A stretch of DNA of 64,000 nucleotides from Streptomyces catenulae (GCF_000718015.1 NZ_JODY01000009.1:62001-126000); one strand, 5' to 3'; counted from the stretch's first letter, positions 34,516-43,213 are shown. Numbers and translations are program-made. The notes: generated by a model not told the origin, from the sequence alone.

Positions 34516-35763
34516 TCAGTCTGCGGTGCGGATGCGGCCCGCGTCGTCGAGGGCGGTGTCGAGAATGTCCAGGGCCCGCTCCAGTTCGGCGGCGGTGGTG
34601 GTCAGCGGGGGCAGCAGCCGTACCGTCGTGGGGCGGCTCAGACAGGGCGAGACGAGCAGATCGGCGTTGGCCAGCCCGACGATGACCTCACCGGCGGCCT
34701 GCGGCGCGGTGAAGTCGATGCCCCACAGCAGCCCGCGGCCCCGGAAACCGCTCATCACCCGCCCGTGCCGCGCCCGGAGGGCCCGCAGCCCGGCGGCCAG
34801 CCGGTCGGCCAGGAACCGGCCGTGACCGGCCAGTTCCTCCACCGCGGCCAGCGCGGCGGGGAGCGCGGCGCAGCTGAGCGGGTGCCCGCCGAACGTCGCC
34901 GAGTGCAGGAACGGATCGGCCGCCAGCGGCGCGTACAGCTCCTCGGAGCAGACCATCGCGGAGAGCGGCACCACACCGCCGCCGAGCGGCTTGCCGACCA
35001 GCACCGCGTCGACGGGCAGCCCCTCGGCGAGCGCCACCGAACGCTCCCCGCAGCGCCGCAGCCCGCACTGGATCTCGTCGGCGATCACGAACGCGCCCTG
35101 CGCCTGCGCGTCCCGCGTCCACCGCCGCAGCACCTCGGGGGCGAGCGGCACGGCGCCGTTCTCCCCCTGGACGGGTTCGAAGACCAGCGCGGCGAACGGA
35201 CCGCGGGCCCCCTCCCGGCGCACCGCGTCCGGGTCGTCGGGGTCGAGATGGACGACATCGGTGGCGCAGCCGCGCAGCCCCGTACGGAACAGCGGATGGT
35301 GGGTGAGGGCCAGCGCGCCGACCGTCTTGCCGTGGAACCCGCCGCGCACCGCCAGCACCCGGTCCCGCCCGGCCGCCAGACGGGCGAGCTTGACCGCGAT
35401 CTCCACGGCGTCGGCCCCGTTGAGCCCGAAGTAGACCTTGGGCAGCACCCCGCCGAAGTACTCCACGAGAACGGCCGCCGCCTCGGCGCTCACCGGGTTC
35501 GCCAGACTCCGCGTCGAGGTCGGCATCACCGCCAGCTGCCGCTGGACCGCGGCGACGACGGCGGGGTGGCGGTGGCCCAGCAGCGCGACCGCGTACGAGC
35601 CGAAGTCCAGGGCCGAGCGGCCGTCGGAGAGGGTGACCCGGGAGCCCGACGCGGCGGACTCCACGGCGCCGTGCCCGGCGAACTTGCCGGTGAGCGCGAG
35701 CTTGGGCGACTGATGGCGGCGCAACCGCTCGAACACCGCGGTGGCCTCGGACGGATCGGTCAT
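34516..35763 (-). CDS. Class III PLP-dependent aminotransferase
   Basis: 415 aa. Motifs of the ornithine/diaminobutyrate/acetylornithine group: FGLNGADAVEIAVKLAR, EPVQGENG, ADEIQCGL with the PLP Asp, and VGKPLGGG with the Schiff-base Lys. GGAGG lies 6 nt before ATG 35763, and 17 nt separate its stop from the ACP start. Such enzymes transaminate terminal aldehydes or keto groups; with the downstream reductase, it could convert an acyl aldehyde or beta-keto intermediate to an amine. The substrate is not known. Confidence 0.88.
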   Translation of the reverse strand: MTDPSEATAVFERLRRHQSPKLALTGKFAGHGAVESAASGSRVTLSDGRSALDFGSYAVALLGHRHPAVVAAVQRQLAVMPTSTRSLANPVSAEAAAVLVEYFGGVLPKVYFGLNGADAVEIAVKLARLAAGRDRVLAVRGGFHGKTVGALALTHHPLFRTGLRGCATDVVHLDPDDPDAVRREGARGPFAALVFEPVQGENGAVPLAPEVLRRWTRDAQAQGAFVIADEIQCGLRRCGERSVALAEGLPVDAVLVGKPLGGGVVPLSAMVCSEELYAPLAADPFLHSATFGGHPLSCAALPAALAAVEELAGHGRFLADRLAAGLRALRARHGRVMSGFRGRGLLWGIDFTAPQAAGEVIVGLANADLLVSPCLSRPTTVRLLPPLTTTAAELERALDILDTALDDAGRIRTAD

Positions 35764-35827
35764 GTGCGGCCTCCTGGACGGGGACGGGCGAGCGGGCGGT
35801 GCCGGTCGCGCGGGGCGGCGGTGCGCG

Positions 35828-36274
35828 TCACGCGGCGCCGGTCAGACGGCGCTCCAACGCCGTGAGCATCTGCTCGGCGTTCTCCCGCAGCGCGGTGGCG
35901 GCGACGGGGTTGAGCATCTCGGCGAGCAGCGGGATCCCGATATCGAACTCGACATGGAGCGACACCAGGCTGCCGCCGTCCTCGGCCGGGCGGATCGCCC
36001 AGTGGCCGACGAAATGCGCCAGATCGCCACTGACCTGGTGGAAGTCGAAACGGCGCGCCGCCTCGTCGATCCGCTCGTCCTCCGTCCACTCCAGGACCGA
36101 CCCCTTCAGCAGCACCGACCAGGCGGTCGTCCGCTCCCGCGGCCCGCGCTGCTCGACGACGGTGAGGGACCGGACGCTGTCCATGCACGCGGGATAGCTC
36201 TCGACGTCGACGACCGCCTCCCAGCTCCGGTCCGGCGGGGCGGCGATGTGCAGCTCTACTGCGACGCGGGGCAT
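35828..36274 (-). CDS. SRPBCC / polyketide cyclase-like protein
   Basis: 148 aa from ATG 36274 (GGAAAGG upstream). The helix-grip fold pattern of START/COQ10-type proteins is present: N-terminal VELHIAAPPDRSWEAVVDVESYP and C-terminal long helix TALRENAEQMLTALERRL. In biosynthetic clusters these act as cyclase/aromatase or bind hydrophobic intermediates. Here, beside a ketosynthase and ACP, cyclisation or carriage of a poly- or mono-keto chain is plausible. Not provable from sequence. Confidence 0.75.
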   Translation of the reverse strand: MPRVAVELHIAAPPDRSWEAVVDVESYPACMDSVRSLTVVEQRGPRERTTAWSVLLKGSVLEWTEDERIDEAARRFDFHQVSGDLAHFVGHWAIRPAEDGGSLVSLHVEFDIGIPLLAEMLNPVAATALRENAEQMLTALERRLTGAA

Positions 36275-36332
36275 GAGGACCCTTTCCACGGGAGGGAGAC
36301 GAGCGGACGTGACCGAAGGGGCGGGGGCGCGC

Positions 36333-37472
36333 TCACGACCGGGGCGCGAGCGTCCGGGCGAGCGCCGCGTCGAGCGCGGCCGGAAGCAGTCGGCGCAGCA
36401 CCGCGCGGGGCAGCGGACGCACATGGGTGAGGGCGTAGCGCTGCTCGACCAGCGCACAGCCCAACTCCCGTTTCGGCTCGTAGGCGGTCTGCGCGAACCG
36501 GATGTGGCGGCACCCGCGGGCGAGAGCCAGCTCGATGGCCGCGTAGTGGACGTGGTGGTAGAGATGCGCCTGGTGGGCCAGCCGGTAGTCGAGACCGATC
36601 CGCGCCCCGATCGCGCCGTCCCCGCGGAAGAGACAGAGCAGATACGCGACGAGACGGTCCCCCTCGAAACAGGCCACCAGCCGCTGCTCGGGACCATCGG
36701 GCCGGTGCAGCGCCCGGAGGAAGGACGCGTCGAGGACATCGAGCGTCTGATCCGCCCGCTCCATCACCTGCCCGTACAGCTCCAGCATCCGGGGGACGAG
36801 CGAGACGAAGTCGGCCAGCACCTCGATCCGCAGATCGTCCCGGGCCTTGAACTTCCGCACCTTGCTGCGGACGTTGCGCCGCGCCTTCGCGGGCAGCGCG
36901 GCGACGTACTCCTCGAACGAGCCGTACCCCAGGGTGAGTTCGGTGTCCGGCATGCTCGCCACCTCGAAGAAGCCCGCCGCCTCCAGCGCGGGCCGCAGCG
37001 GCGTCAGCTCGTCCGGGGCGAAGTCCTTGAAGATGACGGTGCCGAGCCGGTGGCGCCGCGCATGGGTGAGCACCGTACGCACCAGCAGCCCGGCGACCGG
37101 CTCCGGCAGCGGCTCCCGGCTCAGGATGTGCCCCTGCCCCAGGAAGTTGCCGCAGAACAGCATCGGGACGCGCAGCAGGCCCGGGCACCACCGGCGCAGC
37201 GGCGCCAGCATCCGGCGCTCCCGCTCCCCGACGATCCGGTCCAGACGCAGCCCGTGGACGGCGGCCAGCGGCAGCACCGCGAGCACCCGGCCCGCCTCCC
37301 GGACCACCGCGTACGCATAGCCGTCCGGACCGATGGCGCCGCGCTCCATCGCCGTGAACACCTCGCGCCCCCACATCGGGTCGTCCGGCGGGGCCAGCGC
37401 GTCCCAGAGGTCGGCGGGGACGGCGTCGACACCGGACAGGATCTCGACGGTGGGACCGTTCGCTGCGCTCAT
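36333..37472 (-). CDS. GNAT/FemAB-like acyltransferase
   Basis: 379 aa. The C-terminal half (IGLDYRLAHQAHLYHHVHYA, LARGCRHIRFAQTAYEPKRELGC) resembles the peptidogalycan biosynthesis/recognition family of the GNAT superfamily, related to FemAB aminoacyl and acyl transferases. A basic segment (AKARRNVRSKVRKFK) precedes it. No signal peptide. It starts 4 nt after the acyl-CoA dehydrogenase-like stop, so is in the same operon. N-acylation or aminoacyl transfer onto the pathway amine is a reasonable guess. Confidence 0.7.
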   Translation of the reverse strand: MSAANGPTVEILSGVDAVPADLWDALAPPDDPMWGREVFTAMERGAIGPDGYAYAVVREAGRVLAVLPLAAVHGLRLDRIVGERERRMLAPLRRWCPGLLRVPMLFCGNFLGQGHILSREPLPEPVAGLLVRTVLTHARRHRLGTVIFKDFAPDELTPLRPALEAAGFFEVASMPDTELTLGYGSFEEYVAALPAKARRNVRSKVRKFKARDDLRIEVLADFVSLVPRMLELYGQVMERADQTLDVLDASFLRALHRPDGPEQRLVACFEGDRLVAYLLCLFRGDGAIGARIGLDYRLAHQAHLYHHVHYAAIELALARGCRHIRFAQTAYEPKRELGCALVEQRYALTHVRPLPRAVLRRLLPAALDAALARTLAPRS

Positions 37473-37476
37473 CGCG

Positions 37477-38610
37477 TCACCCGACCCGCAGGGCCTGGCC
37501 GTCCAGGGCCGCGCACAGCGCCTCGGCCGTCCTGCCCCGGGACGGCGGATGGAAGGCGAGACCGGTCGCGGCGGAGGCGAGATAGGTGCCCGCGGTGGAG
37601 CCGATGAAGGACATCCCGCCGAGCATCCCCAGCGCGACCGGGGTGGCGCGGGCGATGGCGTCCTGGGCGGCGTAGCGCGCGGTCAACGCCCGCACCAGCA
37701 GCGGCTCGCCCCACTCGGCGCGCTCGCCCATCTCCCGCGCCACCGCCTCCACCGCCAGCATCGCGGCGTCGAGTTCGGTGACGAGCAGGGCCCGGTCACC
37801 GGCCGTACCCCCGCCGCGCAGCAGCGCCCGCTCCACCAGGGCACTGGCGGTGCCCAGATATCCGGCCGTCATCAGCAGCTCGAACCAGAGGAACCCCGCG
37901 ATGTGCAGGGAGTCCAGCGCGGACCCGGCGGTCACGTCGGTGGCGACGACCATCTGCGGGTCCAGCGTCACCTCGGTGAGGACCACCTCCTCGCTCTCCG
38001 CACCGGCCAGCACGGTGTTGCTCCAGAACGGCCGGACGGAGACCCCCTCGGTCCGCGCGGGCACGATGGCCACCGCCAGCCGCTCGGTACCGTCCGCGTC
38101 GGTCATCGTCACCGAGGCGGTGAGGACGTCCATGGAGTGGGCCAGGCTGCACGGCTTCTTGCTGCCGTTGAGCACGACATGGTCGCCGCGGCGTTCGGCG
38201 GTGATGGCCGGACGCAGCACGGACTGTCCGGTGCGGCCCTCCGCGAAGCCGGACGCCAGCAGCAACCGGTCCCCGACGACCGCCTCCAGCAGCATCCACG
38301 CGAACCCGGCACCGTGCCGGGTCGCCTCCACCAGACCGGCCACCGAGAAGTGGTGCATGGTGGTGGCGACCGCCAGCGACGGGCAGCGGGCGCCCACCGC
38401 CCGCTGCAACCGGACGGCCTCCAGCGGGCTCGCGCCGACACCGGAATGGTCCCCGGGAACCAGCAGCCCGGGGCCCTTGGCCTCCCGGAACGCCGCGAGG
38501 GCGGGGCTGCCGCGCCGCTCCAACTCGGCCAGCGGGTGCGCGGCGAGCGCCGCGTCGAGACCGGGCAGCAGGCGTTCGAGCACCTCGCGCTCGGGGTCCA
38601 GAAAACTCAT
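37477..38610 (-). CDS. Acyl-CoA dehydrogenase-like flavoprotein lacking the catalytic Glu
   Basis: 377 aa. The acyl-CoA dehydrogenase fold is clear (N-terminal helices, TTMHHFSVAG, GFAEGRTG, VVLNGSKKPCSLAHSMD, C-terminal helical bundle). The usual C-terminal YEG(T) base is replaced by LAFHPPSRGRT, so classic alpha,beta-dehydrogenation is doubtful. Relatives of this type work on carrier-bound substrates or as flavin monooxygenases. ATG 38610 overlaps the P450 stop by four bases. Confidence 0.78.
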   Translation of the reverse strand: MSFLDPEREVLERLLPGLDAALAAHPLAELERRGSPALAAFREAKGPGLLVPGDHSGVGASPLEAVRLQRAVGARCPSLAVATTMHHFSVAGLVEATRHGAGFAWMLLEAVVGDRLLLASGFAEGRTGQSVLRPAITAERRGDHVVLNGSKKPCSLAHSMDVLTASVTMTDADGTERLAVAIVPARTEGVSVRPFWSNTVLAGAESEEVVLTEVTLDPQMVVATDVTAGSALDSLHIAGFLWFELLMTAGYLGTASALVERALLRGGGTAGDRALLVTELDAAMLAVEAVAREMGERAEWGEPLLVRALTARYAAQDAIARATPVALGMLGGMSFIGSTAGTYLASAATGLAFHPPSRGRTAEALCAALDGQALRVG

Positions 38611-39872
38611 GCGGCGGCCTTTCCGGAGTACGTGACGGACGGAACGGCGGGACCGTGGCCCACGGGCAGGTCCTCGAAGACACGGAGGCTGAACGACTCC
38701 CGGCGCACCGGATCCCCGGCGGAGGCCAGCCGCGGGAAACGGGCGAGCAACCGGCGCAGCGCCACCGCACCCTCCAGCCGCGCCAGGGCCGCCCCCAGGC
38801 AGTAGTGCGGCCCGCCGCTGAAGCTCAGCACCCGGCTGCCGGTGCGGGTCACGTCGAAGCGGTGCGGGTCCGGGTGGAGCGCGGGGTCGCGGTTGGCGGC
38901 GGTCAGCACGGTGGTGACGTTGGCGCCCTCCGGAACCGGCACCCCGCCGATGACCCCGGTCCGCCCGGCGATCCGCTCGGTCATCTGGACGGGCGTGTCC
39001 CACCGCAGCGCCTCCTCGACGGCCTGCGGCACCAGCCCGGGGTCGGCCGCCAGCCGGGCCAGCTGCTCGGGGTGGCGCAGCAGCGCGTGCACGGCCAGCC
39101 CCAGCAGACCGGTGGTGGTCTCGAAGCCCGCGACGAAGACCAGCAGCAACGTGTCGACCAGCTCGTGTTCCGTCAGCGTCCCCGCGTTCTCCAGCGCCAG
39201 CGCGGTGGCGAGGTCGTCGGCGGGCTCCTGCCGCCGCCGCTCGGCCAGCTCCAGGAAGTAGCCGCGCAGCTGCTCCACGGCGCGGTCGGCCCGCTCCCAG
39301 TCCTCCGGGGTGCGGACCGGCTCCAGCAACCGGCTGGCGTCACTGCCCAGCGCCCGGAACCGGGCACCATCGGCCTCCGGTACGCCGAGCAGCTCGCCGA
39401 CCACGGCCACGGGCAGCGGATAGCCGACCAGCTCCTGGAAGTTGGCCGCGCCGCCGTCCGAGGTCGCGTCGGCGAGGTCGTCGAGCAGACCGTCGGTGAT
39501 CCGCTCCACGGCGTCCCGCAACGCGGTCACCCGGCGCGGGGTGAGGCCCTTCCCGGCGAGTCGGCGCAGCCGGGTGTGGTCGGCGCCGTTGGCCCGCAGC
39601 ATCGAGGAGTAGAAGAAGTCGGCCGCCGGGTGCTCACGCCAGTCCGGCAGGTTCTCCTCACACCAGGTCAGATCCGGGGTGCGGTAGGCGGTGTCGGTGA
39701 GGACGGCCTGACAGTCGGCGAAGGTGGTGAGGAAGAAGGTGTCCAGGTCCGGGTCGTGGTACACGGGCGCGGTCCGCCGCAGGGCCTCCAGCGCGGGGTG
39801 CGGGTTCTCCCGCCCCTCCGGTGTGAACAGCGAGAAGAGGAGCGTCTGTGCCTGCGGTGCCGGGGAGTTCAC
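38607..39872 (-). CDS. Cytochrome P450
   Basis: 421 aa from GTG 39872 (GAGG 9 nt upstream). Bacterial class I P450: I-helix oxygen-activation motif FVAGFETTTG, EEALRW (ExxR), haem loop FSGGPHYCLGAALARLEG with Cys358. No membrane anchor. First gene of the eight-gene operon and translationally coupled to the acyl-CoA dehydrogenase-like gene. Expected to hydroxylate or otherwise oxidise the acyl chain; no dedicated ferredoxin is nearby. Confidence 0.93.
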   Translation of the reverse strand: MNSPAPQAQTLLFSLFTPEGRENPHPALEALRRTAPVYHDPDLDTFFLTTFADCQAVLTDTAYRTPDLTWCEENLPDWREHPAADFFYSSMLRANGADHTRLRRLAGKGLTPRRVTALRDAVERITDGLLDDLADATSDGGAANFQELVGYPLPVAVVGELLGVPEADGARFRALGSDASRLLEPVRTPEDWERADRAVEQLRGYFLELAERRRQEPADDLATALALENAGTLTEHELVDTLLLVFVAGFETTTGLLGLAVHALLRHPEQLARLAADPGLVPQAVEEALRWDTPVQMTERIAGRTGVIGGVPVPEGANVTTVLTAANRDPALHPDPHRFDVTRTGSRVLSFSGGPHYCLGAALARLEGAVALRRLLARFPRLASAGDPVRRESFSLRVFEDLPVGHGPAVPSVTYSGKAAA

Positions 39873-39988
39873 GATGGCGTACCTCGGTGGTCGGTGCGTA
39901 CCTCGGTGGTCGACGGGCGCGGCACGGTCGGACAGCCCCCATGGCGTGGATCCACCGCCTCGACGGGCGTGGATCTTCCCGTGTCCTC

Positions 39989-40023
39989 AAGTGACGCTAT
40001 GTCGCTAAGTGACGGATGGGCAA
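39989..40023 (-). promoter_or_regulatory. Probable promoter and operator of the P450-to-SDR operon
   Basis: On the minus strand TTGCCC (plus 40018-40023) and TAGCGT (39994-39999) are 18 bp apart. The octamer AAGTGACG occurs twice, 18 bp apart (39989-39996 and 40007-40014), straddling the -10 box, with an inverted partial copy GTCGCT (40001-40006) between them. This arrangement looks like an operator for an unidentified regulator. The leader to the P450 start is about 115 nt. Confidence 0.45.
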
Positions 40024-40621
40024 GGGCGTGAATCGGAAAGGCGCGGACCCCGGGGCGCCCACTCCGGCGCGACCGACGGCGGACGCGCTCCCGGCCCTGC
40101 CACGGCCGCCCCGGCACCGCCCCGCCCCCGCTTCCGCGCCTGCCGGGGCAGCACCTGACGGCGCGCCACGCACCCCACAACGACCGCCCGGCGCACGGGA
40201 CACGCCCTGGCGCCCACCGTCCGAAAAGCGTCTCTTACCTGCGGTAACTCCCGGATGTTCCGGACGGGTCGAACGGGGCTCCGGTCGGGGATTCTCCGCT
40301 GGTGTGTGGCGCCCGCTGACGCGTTGCCGTTCGGTGGCGAGGGGCGCCACGGACCGGTGTCCGCTCCGCTCAGGTGTCAGCCGGACCGGGAACGGGGTGT
40401 GCGGTGGGGCGCCGTCGTCCCGGTCGGAGAGGGGTGGGCCGTGGACGGTGCGGGATGCGCCGGTGCTCGCAGAACGGGGGCCACCTCGGCCGCGTCGGCA
40501 AGTGAAGCGCATGGGGCGGAAGTTGAGGGCTGACCCAATGGAATGGTGGGGGTAGGGTGCCGAACCCTGGAAGGGCGCGCCGAAGGGGGAGCGGGGCCAC
40601 GGCCCCGGGGGAGGCCGGGTC
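40024..40621. other. Non-coding stretch between the biosynthetic operon and the GNAT gene
   Basis: No frame here has gene-like codon use or a family signature; open frames on both strands are Arg/Pro/Gly-rich shadows. Two elements stand out: the palindrome TTACC-TGC-GGTAA (40235-40247), and a weak promoter-like pair CTGACC (40530-40535) and TAGGGT (40553-40558), 17 bp apart, reading towards the GNAT gene. Confidence 0.4.
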
Positions 40622-40702
40622 CGAAGAGCCCACCGCGCGCGACCGGCGCGCCAACGACCTCTCCGCAGGCTTCAAGGACTGTCGAAGAGCCCACCGCGCG
40701 CG
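40622..40702 (+). repeat. 20-bp direct repeat in the GNAT gene leader
   Basis: CGAAGAGCCCACCGCGCGCG occurs at 40622-40641 and again, identical, at 40683-40702, 61 bp apart, within the presumed 5' leader of the acetyltransferase gene. It may be a duplicated segment or a repeated regulatory site. Confidence 0.6.
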
Positions 40703-40747
40703 GCCACCGCCCGCACCGCCACCGATACCGCACCGAAAGGATGAGCA

Positions 40748-41308
40748 ATGCCCCGGAACACCTCCGAGACAACACCCGGTCCGTCCTCCTCGCCGGAGCT
40801 CCGGACGACCGCTCTCGACACGTACACGCCCGCCGATCTGCGCGGCATCTCGGGCGGTCGGCCCGACCCGTTCGAGGTCTCCCACCTGGGGCTGACCTGG
40901 CGGCCCAAGGAGCACCACTTCGGCGTCGTCCAGGGTGAGCGGCTGGTGGCGCACGCCGGATGGGTGGACCTCCCCGTCCGGGTCGGCGGCGCCCAGGTGC
41001 GGGTGGCGGGCCTGGGCGGGGTGATCGTCGCGCCCGAGCTGCGGGGACACGGGCTGGCCCGGCGCGTGGTGTCCGCCACCGCGGCCCACGCCGCGGAGCA
41101 GGGCTACGGCCTCGCCCTCCTGTTCTGCCTGCCGGACCGGACGCCGGTCTACGCGGCGATGGGGTGGACCCGGCTGGCCGCCGAGGTCGAGGCCGAGCAA
41201 CCGGGCGGCACCCGCACCGTCATGCCGCTACCGGCCATGTGGCTCCCGCTCGGCGGCGACGCGTCCTGGCCGCACGGGCGGGTCAGCCTGCTCTCGTTGC
41301 CCATGTGA
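40748..41308 (+). CDS. GNAT family N-acetyltransferase
   Basis: 186 aa. The acetyl-CoA-binding segment GGVIVAPELRGHGLARRVV (RGxGxA type) and following helix are clear, with the ALLFCLPDRTPVYAAMGW strand-helix typical of the family. GAAAGG lies 8 nt before ATG 40748. Cytoplasmic; substrate unknown. Convergent with the response regulator gene, 13 bp apart. Confidence 0.82.
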   Translation: MPRNTSETTPGPSSSPELRTTALDTYTPADLRGISGGRPDPFEVSHLGLTWRPKEHHFGVVQGERLVAHAGWVDLPVRVGGAQVRVAGLGGVIVAPELRGHGLARRVVSATAAHAAEQGYGLALLFCLPDRTPVYAAMGWTRLAAEVEAEQPGGTRTVMPLPAMWLPLGGDASWPHGRVSLLSLPM

Positions 41309-41321
41309 CCGGCCCGGACGG

Positions 41322-41981
41322 TCAGCTGACGATGCCGTGTTCCCAGGCCCAGGCCGCTATCTCCACGCGGTTGCGCGCCTTGAGCTTCTCCTGGATGCGG
41401 CTGAGGTGACTCTTGACGGTGCTGAGCGCGACCGTCAGCCGCTCGGCGATCTCGTGGTTCGTGTGGCCGCGGGCCACCAGGGTCGCCACCTTCAGCTCCT
41501 GCCCGGTCAGACGCCGCGCCGCGGCCGCCGCGTCCGGCCCGCGCCGGGGCGTGCTCAGCTGCTCCAGGAGGCGGACGGTGACCGACGGCGAGATGAGGGA
41601 GTCGCCCTCGACGGCCGCGTGGATCGCCTCGATCAGCAGCCGGGGGCCGGAGTTCTTGACCACGAAGCCGTTGGCACCGGCGCGCAGCGCACCGTAGACA
41701 TACTCGTCCAGGTCGAAGGTGGTCACGATGACGATCTTGGTGTCGGGGGCCGCCGCGCCCCCGTCCTGACGGAGCCGCCGCGTCGCCTCCAGACCGTCGA
41801 GCCCCGGCATCCGGATGTCCATCAGACACACATCGGGCCGCAACCGGTGCACCGCCTCGACGGCTTCGAGGCCGGTGGCCGCCTCGCCGACCACGGTGAG
41901 GTCGTCCTGCGCCTCCAGGATGAGCCGGAAGCCGGTCCGCACCATCTCCTGGTCGTCGGCGATCACCACGGAGATGCTCAT
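41322..41981 (-). CDS. NarL/FixJ-type response regulator
   Basis: 219 aa from ATG 41981. Receiver domain (about 3-120) with acidic pair DD near residue 9, phospho-acceptor Asp in CLMDIRMPG, Thr in VTTFD and Lys in VVKNSG. A LuxR/GerE helix-turn-helix ends the protein (LTGQELKVATLVARGHTNHE, STVKSHLSRIQEKL). GTG 41993 is in frame but sits directly on the ribosome binding site, so ATG is preferred. Pairs with the histidine kinase 68 nt upstream. Confidence 0.93.
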   Translation of the reverse strand: MSISVVIADDQEMVRTGFRLILEAQDDLTVVGEAATGLEAVEAVHRLRPDVCLMDIRMPGLDGLEATRRLRQDGGAAAPDTKIVIVTTFDLDEYVYGALRAGANGFVVKNSGPRLLIEAIHAAVEGDSLISPSVTVRLLEQLSTPRRGPDAAAAARRLTGQELKVATLVARGHTNHEIAERLTVALSTVKSHLSRIQEKLKARNRVEIAAWAWEHGIVS

Positions 41982-42049
41982 TACGGGTGCCACTCCTTCA
42001 TGTCGGGGAAATCTCGCGGGCGGTCGCCCGGGCGGTCCGGCGGTGCCGG

Positions 42050-43213
42050 TCAGGTCATCGGGAGCGAGGCCGCCAGCTCCCAGCCGCCTTCCGGCAGGGG
42101 CGCACCGGTCAGCTCGCCGCCCAGTTCGCCCACCCGCTCCGTCAGACCGATCAGACCGAAACCGCTCTGCCGGAACCGTCCGCGTCCGCGCGGTTGCCCG
42201 CTCGCGTCGTCACGTACGCGGACGATCAGCCGGTCCCCGTCGGTTCCCAGCGTGACGTGCACCGCGGTCGCCGTACGGGCGTGCTTGCGGACGTTGGTCA
42301 GCCCCTCCTGGACCACCCGCTCGACGGACCGCGCCAACTGCGGTGACCACGCGGCGCCGTCCAGACCGTCGGCCACGTCCAGCCAGGCGTGCTGTCCGGG
42401 GCCGGGGAAGCGGTGGACCAGCTCCGCGATCCGGGTCATGACGGGGACGGCGGGGGCCGCCGCACGGTCGTCGGCGTCGCGCAGCAGACGGACCATCCGG
42501 CCCATCGCCACCAGCCCTTCCTGACCGGCCTTCTCGATGTCGGTGAACAACCGGCGGGCCGTCTCCGGATCCCGTGCGACGACCTGCTCCCCGGCCTGGG
42601 CCTGGACGACCACCGCCGTGACGTGGTGGGCCACGTGGTCGTGGAGATCGCGGGCGAGGTCCAGCCGTTCGGCCCGGCGCACCCGCTCCGCGGTCGCCCG
42701 GCGCCCGGCGTCCTCCGTCCGCAGATAGCCGCCGAACAGCGCGAAGCCGACCGCCAGCAGCGGGAACAGCTGGTCGACCCCGCCGAGCAGCGGCAGCTCC
42801 GCCGACGTCGGCGCACGGTCCTTGAGATGCAGCACCGCCACGAACAGCGCCACCGCCGACACCGCGAGCGGCCCCCGCCGCCCGTACCGGCAGGCCAGAC
42901 ACAACAGCACCAGCAGCCCGAGGAGTTCGGCCCACCCCGGGGTGCGCTGACCCACCGTCTGCCTCACCAGCGCGGTCGTCAGCAGCGAGGCGACCGCGAC
43001 GGCGACACCCGCCGCACCCGCCGTCCACGCCCGCCCGGCCCGGTACGCGGCCAGGGTGGGGGCGACCGCGCCCAGGGACAGGACCCCGCAGGCGAGCACC
43101 GTGGCCCCGACGGCGCTGCGGCTCACCACCCCGGCGTCCAGGACCAGCAGCACCAGACAGACACAGGCCACCGCGACGGCCTCCCGCGAGGCGCGCGGGA
43201 ACGGGACACTCAT
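42050..43213 (-). CDS. Sensor histidine kinase (HisKA_3 type)
   Basis: 387 aa. Five to six N-terminal membrane helices (about 8-175), then the dimerisation/phospho-acceptor helix ARDLHDHVAHHVTAVVVQAQ with the phospho-His, and a GHKL ATPase domain (VVQEGLTNVRKHARTA as N box, FGLIGLTERVGELGG as G box). The little extracytoplasmic loop suggests intramembrane sensing, as in cell-envelope sensors. Probably leaderless (see -10 box). The response regulator follows in the same operon. Confidence 0.92.
   Translation of the reverse strand: MSVPFPRASREAVAVACVCLVLLVLDAGVVSRSAVGATVLACGVLSLGAVAPTLAAYRAGRAWTAGAAGVAVAVASLLTTALVRQTVGQRTPGWAELLGLLVLLCLACRYGRRGPLAVSAVALFVAVLHLKDRAPTSAELPLLGGVDQLFPLLAVGFALFGGYLRTEDAGRRATAERVRRAERLDLARDLHDHVAHHVTAVVVQAQAGEQVVARDPETARRLFTDIEKAGQEGLVAMGRMVRLLRDADDRAAAPAVPVMTRIAELVHRFPGPGQHAWLDVADGLDGAAWSPQLARSVERVVQEGLTNVRKHARTATAVHVTLGTDGDRLIVRVRDDASGQPRGRGRFRQSGFGLIGLTERVGELGGELTGAPLPEGGWELAASLPMT

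Noticed and set aside
40235..40247. TTACC-TGC-GGTAA dyad
   Set aside because: Arms of only 5 bp and no gene nearby that it would clearly serve; listed within the non-coding region only.
40016..40555. 179-codon plus-strand frame in the gap before the GNAT gene
   Set aside because: Pro/Arg/Gly-rich with no ribosome binding site or motif, and an opposite-strand frame of equal quality covers the same bases, so neither looks coded.
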